A stretch of 64,000 bases of DNA from Ochotona curzoniae (taxonomy: Eukaryota > Chordata > Mammalia > Lagomorpha > Ochotonidae). Location of the stretch: positions 1,178,001 through 1,242,000 of the forward strand of contig NW_024467121.1 in NCBI RefSeq assembly GCF_017591425.1, written 5' to 3'. Of this stretch, positions 10,601-22,600 are shown one piece after another. The position numbers were made by a program, and so were the translations under genes. The notes beneath the pieces are model-generated. The model had not been told where the DNA came from. It saw nothing but the letters and a program-made list of their open reading frames with translations, and did no database searches. The stretch's first letter is position 1. Each line of letters begins with the position of its first letter.

Positions 10601-13600
10601 CATCCATTATACCTTTTGTCCAGAACCCACCCTGAGTGAACTTTCCACGTAGGGCTTTCTTTGTCTTGGCCTGACACCTATTTATGATCTTACATGCACA
10701 GATGATCCCCCTCCCTCAACCCCTCAGCTTGACACCAGCATTATCCTTGCAAACCCTCCCTGTAACTCTCATTCCCTTGTGGCTTTCTAGCTAGAAATGC
10801 GGTCCTCGGACCTGGCTTCTCTGCAATTAATAGCCGTAAGAGGGAAGAATTAGTTGGCTGCTGGAAATATACTGAGAGCACACAGAGTGTACCCATACCT
10901 TCAGATTTGCACCTTGCTGCCTCAGTAACCGTCCTTCGCAACTCACTATGGCCAGTGCCAGTAGCAGTGCTGGCATCCGATGGTCCAGACAGGAGACACG
11001 AACTCTTTTGTCCATACTTGGGGAGGCAGAGTATATCCAGCGCCTCCAGACTGTGCATCACAATGCAGATGTCTATCAGGCTGTGTCTAAACGAATGCAA
11101 CAGGAAGGCTTCCGCCGCACAGAACGTCAGTGCCGCTCCAAGTTTAAAGTGCTGAAGGCATTATACTTAAAGGCCTATGTTGCTCATGCCACCAGTGTGG
11201 GTGATCCACCTCACTGTCCATTTTATGATACATTGGATCAGCTTCTCCGTAATCGGATAGTGACTGATCCTGACAACTTAATGGAGGCTCCTGCTTGGGC
11301 CAAGCACTGTGATCAGAACATAATGGCCTCTGACAAGCCAGGGGAAGAGGGAACCAGCGTTCTGAAGGTAAAAGAAACTCGGGCAGCTGATCGCCAATCT
11401 GCCTTGAAAACAGTGCAGAAATCAGATGAGGATTGTCAGCTGAGAATGAGTGGCCGGATGCAAGAAACCAGTGACCTTGAGGAATCCTGGGATGAATCCT
11501 CGGGCACAGGTAACTTCAAGCATGTGAAGGATTGGGGTCCTGGAGTCACTTGGTTTTAAACAATAAAAGTATATTTGGGTGCTCCCTGTTTTTGTCCCCC
11601 TTTCTTTTTAAAGACCTAATAGTAACATTAGAAGGGCTTGAGTTTTTTTTTAAAACTATGTATGTAAGGTATTAGAGCTCTTTAAGCCCAAACTAAGAAA
11701 TGCTGTTTGCAACAAAACTAGTTTTGGCATTACCTATAATGGGTACTTAGAAACTGGTGGGTGTGGAGTGGGCTGGATAGTTATATAGATAGGGATTCAT
11801 GGAGGCAAGGGGGACATGGCAAGGGATTACAAGAGGTGCAGATATTTAAAGAACACCTATCCAGCAACTTTCAGTTTGTGATTGTTTCCCAACTCTGGCT
11901 GGCTCAAACATTCCCTAGCAGGAATGTCCTCTTTGCAACATTGTTGCTTTGTTTTTCAGGGTGCTCTCAAGGGACCCCCACCTACAGCACTTCCCACAAA
12001 CTTTTCCGAGGTGCAGTTGCTCCTTGTGAGAGCAGCCCCGTGACCAGACTGGGTGTGTTCAACGAGCCCAGTCCCTGCACTAGCTCCAGCCGGAACTCCC
12101 CCTGTGTAGCCTCCACCCCGCGGCCTCCAGTCTCCTCCTCCAGAGTTGGTTTTGTTTCTAGAGGGCATAGGCCTTTGACCAGTGAACCCCCTCCAAGGTG
12201 GGCAAGGCGAAGAAGGCGGTCAGTGGCCAGGACAATTGCAGCTGAGTTGGCAGAAAACAGGAGGCTGGCACGAGAACTTTCAAAGCATGAGGAAGAAAAA
12301 CTGGACAGGCTCATTGCTATTGGTGAGGAAGCCAGTGCTCAGCAAGACGCTGCCAATGAGCTTCGCAGAGATGCTGTCATCGCAGTCCGCCGTCTGGCCA
12401 CAGCCGTGGAAGAGGCCACTGGCGCTTTTCAGCTAGGGCTCGAAAAATTGTTTCAAAGGTTGATTTCAGATACCAAAAGCTAGCGACCGTTGTCATCTGA
12501 CACTCTGGTTCCTTTTTCATCTCCGCAGGAAAAAAAGCTGCATGGAGGGTGGGGAGAAGACAAGCCATTAATATACAGAATAGTAGGAATATACCTACCT
12601 TTGCTGAGGCTCTCCACTAATTGAGAGGTCTGTCAGAAATAGGAGGAGTGGTCTAAGAGAAAACCCTGGGGCCAAGTCCGAGAGAGCTAGTGTGTCATGG
12701 CTTTGTCACTGACGTGAGAAAATTTCACTTTCCCCTGTCAACAACAGTTTCCCCATTTGTAAAGCAGGCCTTGCTCACAGGGCTGTTGTGAGGATCACAT
12801 GGCTCACAGATGTGAAAAGGTTTGAAAGCAATATACACATGTAACCAACTGATGCACATGACCTTGTCTGAGGCAAAGCTGGGGTGAGCACATCAGTTTA
12901 CAAGATAGAGACGTATGGTTGTATCGTGACCTCATTGCTCGAATCTTTACTAGTTTATCCTGTTTCGTGGAGTTTTGACAGCTTTTTTTTTTTTTAAGTC
13001 CCTCTGTGGCTCCTTAGACACTAGGCACAACAAATATTCACAGCTATCTATTCTGTTTTAACTGCTGTGTCTGAATAGCACTGAATAGGCTTCTGTTTTA
13101 GCTTTGGTAACACTAGAGGGCAGTGTGGACAAAGACTCCCCAATCAATAACTCCCATTTAAGTGGAGACCCTCACTAGTAACTGCTTTCTCGCCACTTCC
13201 ACCTCATTACACTGACACAAGAAGAGATGATGATGATAAGCTGTACTTTCAGTTTGGAAAAAAAAAAAAGCCATTACTGAGCACCATTAAACTCACTTCA
13301 AGCTTTTTATGGGTTACTTAGTACTTACAGAAAATACAAATAGGAGTTCTTGAGATTTAGAAAGCTTTCCTGTGACTTAGAAGCTGAGAGAAAAAAAAAA
13401 AGAATGATTGAATAGGGAAAGGATTTTTCAAGCTTGGGGTGCTGGACATGCAAATAGGTGGGAAAAACAAACAGTGGGAGTGTGCCTGGAACCACGAATA
13501 GAAGGCAGGCCACAAAGCAAACTCTTCTGCTGGTTGAGGGAGGGATATGTGAAGCAGCTGGTGTGGTGGAATACACTTGAATCTAGTTAGAACTCCTGGA

Positions 13601-16600
13601 TTATGACCCTCAGAGTTTACTTTATTTGGCAAATCATGTGCCCTTTAAAAGCCTCAGTTTTTCTTTTGTTTGAGGGACTTCTCCTAGATGCTGTTTTTCT
13701 AGTAACTGTCAGTTTCAAAAAAGTTTCAAAAACTATCATAAATGAGACAAAATGAGTGTGTTCGTGTGACTGGTAACAAGTATATTTTAAGGAAGCATTC
13801 TGTGGTATTGGTGTGAGTATTCTAAAAAACTTGGGACCACAACAAATGTGCATACTCCTTGCTTTAAAGGAACTTATATTAAGCATTGGAATTGATACAG
13901 ATTTTATACATTGTCTGTATTGTTCTGGGGCAATCATGGAAGGATAGGTGTCAGATGGAACTAGATTACACTAATGTAAATAGGTAGATTTTTTCCTGGA
14001 AAAATAGGAAAGTTACTTGAAAACTTAGACCTGTACTATGTATAGCTATTAATGGTAGCAAAGTATATAGGCAAGAATTTATTTGACAGAAATGCTAAAG
14101 CATACAAGTGGAGTTAAAGTTTATAGTTGGATTATGAAATTCTAATGGATGAAGTAACTTGACAAAAACTTGAGAGAATGACCTTGAAGAAATAAACAGA
14201 AACTAGTGTCAAATAGAGAAGCTATAAACCTGTAGACCAAGAAAGAATGCCCTAAGAATCCTACCTACAGTATGGACCCATTGGTTTCTGTCTACACGTC
14301 CTTAAACTAACAAGTCCTTTACCATTCTGTTACTCAGGTTATTCTTGTATAAAGTGGGAAACTACTAACAATTGTCTTACCTACCTCACAGGGGTGTTGT
14401 GAGGATGAATGTAAATGCTGTTAAATATGTAAGGCACTACAGTGAAACGTGCAGGGGAGGAACACACTATAGCAATGAGTGCTGGTGTGTGCCAGGTGCA
14501 TAGGCCTGCTAAGAAATCATCTAGAAGGAAGAGACAGTGCGTTACTGGTAACAGCTGTAAATCATGGTAGGACTAACTCTGCCTCTTAAAACCACAGTGT
14601 GAATAAGGTGCTGTGTATACCAACCTCCTACCACCCTTATCTTTCTGTTAAGTAATTTAATTCTGGTATGAATAAATAAAGTTTTACTTGTCTGTAGTTG
14701 TGGGTCAGTCCGCTACTTCCTGATGACATCTATAATCCTTTTTTCTACTCCCATTCTCTGCTTTCTACTTCTATTCTTACCAATCTACTGTGTGTGGCCT
14801 GTTTTATAAACGTCTTCAGAGTTCCATGTACTTTCCTCAGTCAAGAGAGGCTATTTAAACAATTGGGAAATAATTTTAATTTGCGATAGTCCTCTATAAA
14901 TTCCATGAAGTATCCATGTAATACATATAAAATATTCTTTCTGGAACATTATTTTGTAGTAATCTTAGATTATCTAGGCTTACGAGGATAAGCTATCCCG
15001 GATGACTTGAATTCCATTCTAAAGAAAAGAACTTTCAATGGCAAGCTCAAATGATAATATTGGTACAAAACCCAGTATGGGCACACTTCACCCTTTTCCC
15101 CCTAGTCTTAAAGGACTTGTTTGGGAGGTAATCTGTTGAGTTTAGAACAGGAGCACAGAGTTTATTAGAAGTGATACTAAATTTTGTAGTGGAGAACTGA
15201 ATACCAGCCAATGGTGGCCTTCATTAGCTGTGTGACTACTGAGCAAGCTAGTTTCCTCTATTAATTGACTTTAGGTGACAGAGGGAAGAGGAACCAGTAA
15301 ATATTGCAGAAATCTAGGCAAATTATTTTAACCACTTCTCTGCCTCTTAAATAGTTAAGGTCCTCAAATGTTGTGTAGTCCTTCTACAGGTAGTCACTAT
15401 TTTTAGCTCTTCATGAATACAGAAGTTTCGCCTCTGGACTAGACACTGTTCCACCCTAGGAGGGGTACTAGTCTATGTCATCCTACTTCATAGGTGAAAT
15501 TGAGCCAAGGATCAGGACAGAAGTATAACGATCATTTGCAACAATAGTGAGGTAGTCTGCTAAAGTTATCAATAAGGGCCTAATGGATAGATGAGATCGA
15601 ATATTGGTCCCTGGCCCTTAATTAGGTTATGTCGTTGCTTCTCTGAACCTATTTTTCTCTGAAATAAAACCAACTGTTTTTTAGATGTTCTGAAGTTCAA
15701 GTGAGGTGATATGTGTGAAAACATTCTATGGTCTGCATAATTGGTATTTTGAACAACATGAAACCCATTGCTTTCACATTGCTGTGGTGCACATTTATCT
15801 TGCACTGATTTCTTGTGGGGCATTACTATAGAACTGTCTATACTGTGTATGCATACCTAGACTACCTTTCAGTAAGTAATAGTCTTGATTTTGCTCAATC
15901 TTTTGGTTTTGGGGGTTGAATTATATTCAGAAGCCTACAAAGAAGAAGTTGCATACACTGGTTTGCCCTTAGTTTACAATCTTATCTCCATTTGCCCTTT
16001 TCATCTCAGTGGTTGAGTTTTCAGGATAATGGATGTGCAAATGGGTGATATAAAATTATTGACACTATGAAAAGTCATCCCCAAATATATAGCATCTGTT
16101 AATAGCAAGTACAAAACGGTTTACACTCAAATGCAAAGATTAATACTTTAGTAAAATTATTTTAACCATTGTAAATATTCTGTTTAATTCTCATTTCTGT
16201 AAAATTTGGTGATTTTTTTAAATAATAGTAAACTTGGTAACTTTGTGTTTTGATATTTGTTCAGTGATGTTGAAAAATACAGTGTTCTTTCAGCTTTATC
16301 TGCAATACAATTTTAATACTTTGCTGTCTGTCTTTTTTATGGACAGCTCTGATGATCCACAAGCTCAGAAATACATCACAGAAAGTAAATGCTTAGTGAG
16401 TATGGTTCTCTTGTTTTTTACCTATTGTGCAAAGTAGTTGCCAAGATTATGCATATTATGTTTATTTGAAACTTTACATTTCAGTTAAAATTATTTACTA
16501 TTTTATACCATTATAATATCTTTTCTAGGTCACTGAAAAAAATGGGAAGTTACGGTATGAAATAGATACTGGAGAAGAAACAAAATTTGTTAACCCAGAA

Positions 16601-19600
16601 GATGTTGCCAGACTGATATTTAGTAAAATGAAAGGTATTGATTGAGCAAAGAGAGAAGAGTTAACTTTAAATGATCTTTTAAAAGCTAACCTTAAAATGA
16701 TAACGGGGTATTTTGGAATCTTTGGAGATGTAGATTGATTAACTACATTAGCACTAAGGCAGAACTGCGCTGTAGACTTGGTGTGGCCACTTGGTGTAGC
16801 TGTGTGTGACCAAGGTTAAATGAATAATCTTCCTGAACTTTGATTTCCCTTACAGTCAGCTCTCCATGTCCATAGGTTCCTCATTTTTTTTAAAATTATT
16901 TTTTAGATTTGTTTGCTTATTTAAAAGGATTTACTCCTCATATGGCTGCAATAGCCGCGAAGCTAGGAGTTTGGGGCTTTATTCAGATCTTCCATGTGTA
17001 GGCGGGGCCCAAGCACTTCAGCTGTCTGCTGTTGCTTTCCTAGGCACATTAGGAGGGAGCTAGATTAGAAGCGAAGCAGCTGGGACTTGAACATGTGGCA
17101 CCCATATGGGATGCTGTTGCCAGAGTTACAGGCATCTTGGCTCCTACATGCTCCCGATCTGCAGGTTCGCTAACTGGATGGGAAATACCACTTTCTCCAC
17201 CCCCCAAAAAATGTGCTTTACATACACACCTTTTTCTCCTCATCATTATTCCTTAAGCAGTATCTCAACCACTTTTATAGAATTATTTTGGGTATTATAA
17301 GTAATCTAGAAGTGATTTCTAAAGTATAGGGAAGAATTATGTAGGTTAAATGCAACTAATGATGTCATTTTATATAAGGAACTTGAGCAGGGTATCTGTG
17401 AAGTCCTGGAACCAATCTCTCTTCAGCATTGACATATGCTCTGAACAGTAATTCAGGCAGATTAAGTAGACCTATCACCATTCAGACAAATGCTTTAAGT
17501 GATATTCTGTGGGACAATTGGGAAATTCTATAGTAGATTATTTATAAGGCTCCCTTCAGCTCTGGAATTATGTTACAAACCTGTTGGCAGGAAAGTGGTC
17601 CTTGAATGAACTGATCTAGCATTCTAATGGAGTGTCTTCACACTGAGGCATTAGAAGCCCATTCTCTGTGCAAGCAGTCTAATACGGAAAGTGGTTAAAG
17701 CTTGGAAGTTTAAGAGCCATGCTCCTTAGAAAGTACCTAGTTAGTTCATTGTCCACACCACATGCTATCACCATAAAGTGTGTTTTAAAAGCACAGGAGA
17801 AGAAAAATGACAGAATGGGCACTCACATGGAGTGGAAAGCTTTTTAGGCAGAAGATGGTTGGCGTAAATTAGACCTGAAAATGTGCCACTTGATATATTT
17901 TTCCAGTATCAATTGATTTTATTTTATTTTTTAATATATAGAAACAGCACATTCTGTCTTGGGCTCAGATGCAAATGATGTTGTTGTTACTGTTCCATTT
18001 GATTTTGGAGAAAAACAAAAAAAGGCCCTTGGGTAAGTGTTATGGAGCTTTTGTTATTTGCTTAGTTAGGAAAAACACAAAAACCACATCACAGTATAGT
18101 AAAAGCTAAAAATGCACTTGAGAATATCTTAGACAGTAAAGTTGTGTTTATAAATAGTTCAGTATGATAATGAGCATTAACATTGCTTTTGTTAAATGTC
18201 AAGAGAGCATAAAATTAGCAGTCTTGATTGGAAACATTAATTACCAGGTAAAGTTGATACTTATGAATTACCTTGTTTTACTTTCCTGTAATTAAGGTTT
18301 GTATGAGAATTATACAAGAAAATGCTATTTTACAAAATATTTGTGATTGTTTATCTTACAGCTCAACATCTAAACAAAAAAGTTCCATTTAGTTTTTACA
18401 GGTCATTCTGTAAATGTAATTGGTAAGCCTGTGTGCCTTTGCTTTACTGAATGAAGTTCCAGCAAGCACTGGTGTTGCTTCTGAAGCAGAAAATTACTGT
18501 ATTTACTTTTAAAAACTGTAACTAAGGAATTTGGAAACTTCAAAAGTGTTTCTGCAAAATCTCCTGAAATTTGTAAGGATTTTTAGAGAGTTGTTTTTTG
18601 GTTTTGTTTTGTTTTTGTTTTTGTTTTTTTTTGCCCCAACATATGTTTGTTGGTTATCTTTACTGTTTAAGCCACACTATATATACAGGTGGAATGTATA
18701 AAAGTAAGACAAAGGTTTTTACCTCACAACTACCAGGGCAGTTAGGATAGAATGTGTAAATATTTTGAGTAGGGAAGTTCTACAGAGCTTTAAGGCAGCG
18801 CCTCTGCTATGATGTGAGAGGCCAAAAAGACTTCCTGGAAAAAAAGGAACATTTTTGTTTGTACCTATTTTTTTTTTAAGTTTTTATTTCTTTGAAAGGC
18901 AGAGAAACTGAGAGAAACAGACTATCAGAGATCTTGTTTACTCCCCAAATGCCTGCAACATATGGGGTTGGGCTGGGCTGAAGTCAGGATCCCAAAATTC
19001 CATCTAGGTCTCCTTATGGGTAGCAGAGCCCCAGGTACTTGAGCCCAAGCACCTGTAGCCTTCTAGGATGCCTGGCAGTTGTCCCCAGCCCTCCTCAAGG
19101 GGGCTGGCATTGTGGCCCTATGGATTGATCAGCCATATGCTATGCCAGCATTCCATACTGTAGTGCAAGAGTACCCATTCCAGGCCTGGTCTTCCGCTTC
19201 CCAGCCCCCTTCCTGCTAATGTGTCTGGGAAGGCAGTAGAAGATGGCCCGTGGATCTGAACTCCTGCTGCTCCTCTGGAGACTTTGATGGATTTCCTGGC
19301 TCCTGGATTTAGTCTGGCCCAGCCATGATTATTGCAGACATTTGGATAGTGAATTAGTATTCTTTGACCCTACTTTTCAAATAAATTAAATCAACTTTCA
19401 AAAAATGACTTTTTAAAAGCATCTTAACTCATTAATTAATTAGGCATAGTAAAACATGAATGATAGCCAATAATAAAATAATAGAATTATGGCAATATAC
19501 TTTTGTAAAAGTTATGTTACTGTCCTGTACAGTTACTGTACCTTGACCATAGAGAGCAAAAGTTCAGCTGAGATGGGACTACTGTCATGTGAAGTCCTAA

Positions 19601-22600
19601 TTCCTATTGAAAAACACTTTAGCACAATATTTCTAAGAATTTAGAGTGGAACATGTTGTGATACGAAATTCATTGAAGACACATTGTTCACAGAGAAGCA
19701 GCTGGAGCTGCTGGATTTAACGTTTTGCGATTAATACATGAACCTTCTGCAGCCCTTCTTGCTTATGGAATTGGCCAGGACTGCCCTACTGGAAAAAGGT
19801 AAAAACTATTTATGGTTTTGGCAGATTTCTATTTCTTTTAATTGCATAAAGCATGTTAGATTATAGTGATTATATCAGTAGGGCTTATTATACAGTGCAT
19901 GGTTTCCAACCTTTATGGATGAAAGGATACTGAACTCCCTAGAGTTTTTCAGATAGTTGGGGTAAGTGCAATGGAGAACAGAGGAAGAACTTAAAATCTG
20001 GAGGGATGATTGAACTGTTTTTGCTTCTGTCGTTCTCATTTGTCCCTTTATTGGATACAAATTGGGAATTTATGGAACTGACCACATCCTAGCACAAAGA
20101 AGAGCACAGTTGATGTTACTACCAAGTACAACTACTAGACATATTTAAAGACAATGAATATTTTGTATACACAAGACATTTGACGTAACAGAAATAGGTG
20201 AAATGCAGAATGAGGATATCAGGCCGATTTTGATAGTGAAACAATAACATATATTTTCCTGATTTAGCTGTCAATGTTGCTTTAGTAGACCTGATGGTCA
20301 TGCAACTTTATAGAAATTGATTTAGATATTATTTTAACTTTCTGTTATTGTTTTCACCTTCATATCCTACAGTTGAACTAATGTATGTATACATTACCAG
20401 GAAATTATTTTGAAATAAACTATGTAAGTGTGGAAATATAAGAAATTATGAATTTTGATACACAGGAGATAGAAATTTAGCTTCTAGTTTTGTATACATT
20501 TTATATCTACAGAACCTGTTTTGCTGTATTCATTGTATTACATTACCTCAGGAATTTCTTTTTCTTGAATTTCTCTATAGTCACAAATCTTTTTTTTTTT
20601 TTTTGCTTGTTTGTTTGCTGTTTGGTTTCTGTTGTTGCTGTTGTTATTATTTAAATTTATTGATTTTATTAGTCCATGCTACAGTTCTATAGGTACAAAT
20701 CCCTTCTTGATTTACTCTTCAAAATGTTTTGAACTCATGATTTGGAAGAATAGTTTTTCCAGCAAAACTAAGTGGAAAAAGGACTTATACTTGAGTAGAG
20801 AAGTGATTACATTGCCCATAGTCATTTGGTAATAAATACAGGCTCTAGGCTGATTTAAGTCACAGTAACTATAGACACTCACTCATTTGATATTTCCAAT
20901 TTCCTCATTTGTAATAAAAAAATTAAATTCTAATGTTCAACCTAGCTTTAGAATGTTATGATTCCATGACAACACATTTATGTTATCTTTCTTTTGAAGC
21001 AATATTTTGGTGTTTAAGCTTGGAGGAACATCCTTATCTCTCAGTATTATGGAAGTTAACAGTGGAATGTATCGAGTTCTTTCGACAAATACTGATGATA
21101 ACATTGGTGGTGCACATTTCACAGAAACCTTAGCACAATATCTAGCTTCTGAGTTCCAGAGGTGAGTATTAATGGCCTGGATACACATTGTGGTTAAGGT
21201 TTCTTTTCAAATTTGTTCCTAATTTATTTCATATTAACCTACTACAAAGGAAGATGTAGTCTTTCTGTTGCTTAGGGACTAGCATTTTCATCTCTGGAGT
21301 TACAGTATCCTCAAGCAGTAGCTTAGATTTTTCTAGTTAGTGTTAAGGGACCACCAAATGCTGAACTGCTTAAACTTGGGTCTCAAGTTTGTTTTCTTAA
21401 TTCATTCCGTGCTACTCTGTTATCTTAATAAAGGATGTTATAGACACAGATGCCTCCCTGCTTTCTAAACAGTTTTTAAAACTTTAGATTATACTATATT
21501 AAATTCCAGTGAGTTCTTGTCTTACATCTAATTAGAAGTTTACCATAAGGAATATTTTAATATTATTATATATAATTACTATACTTATAATTCTGTTTGC
21601 ACATTATCAATAATCAATTGTACAAGGCTTGTATTTTATTCTAAAAAAATCTTATTAAAATAGTATTTTCACCATTGGTTTAGAAAAGTAGTGCTTTCCC
21701 ACTTATATAATAAAGACGTATAGTGCTATTTTTATAGAGGTATGGTTTAAACAAAGTCATTGATCACTAGTTTGCAGCCAGTTTTAAAAATGAACGGATT
21801 GGAGATAGAGGAACTGTAATTTTGCTTATTTTGTATGTGTGAAGTTTCTTAGAAGAAGCTTTTTATAATTTTTTTTAATGTTTAAAGATGAATCTTTTAA
21901 CATCATAAAGAGAAATAGGAGATTTTTGCTCACTTTTATAAATCTTCTTCCTCTGTCTCAGTTGATAAAAATATGGTTATCTATTTTACTTAAGCTATCA
22001 CCTATGAATATGGCTCCCTCATACAATTCTGATTGTTAAATAATAAATTAGTATTATTATGTTAAAGATTTATTTATTTTTACTGGAAAGGCAGATATAC
22101 AGGGAGAAGGATATACAGAGAATGATCTTTCATCTGCTGATTCACTCCTTTAGTGGCCACAACTGCTAAAGCTGAGCTGAACTGATCTGAAGCCAGGAGC
22201 TTCTTCCAGGTCTCCCATTTGGGTGCAGGGTCCCAAGGCTTTGGGTCATCCTCCATTGCTTTCCCTGGCCACAAGCAGGGAGCTGGATGGGAAGTGGAGC
22301 ATTTGGGATACAAACTAGTGCCCATATGGGATCCCAGCATATGCAAGAGGAAGATAGCCACTATGCCATCGTGCCAAGCCCTGTTCATTTATTTGTTTTT
22401 GAGATCTTTCTATTAATTGCAGAATATGTTATTAGGATAATTTGAAGAAATTGGAAACTGGTTACTAAAATTTGTATATAGTGTTGATTCATGTATCTGT
22501 TATTGTTCTAATGGGAATTGTCTAGATTTTAATTACAACAAGGTCTAAATGACCTAGTAATTTTACATTTAAAATGTTATATTTTTAATTTAGATCCTTC

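Larger units (their letters stand above)
8811..16346. other. HSPA14 intron 3 (7.5 kb)
   Basis: It contains a U2 snRNA fragment (8861-8896), a MIR relic (9495-9660), the nested MSANTD gene (10948-12483), and MIR relics near 12700-12840, 14335-14440 and 15185-15260. No intact CSINE was recognised here, unlike nearly every other large intron. Confidence 0.8.
18033..19693. other. HSPA14 intron 6
   Basis: A (GTTTT)-rich stretch near 18590-18635 and an inverted pair of old CSINEs (18871-19092 and 19099-19405). The rest is AT-rich. Confidence 0.75.
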
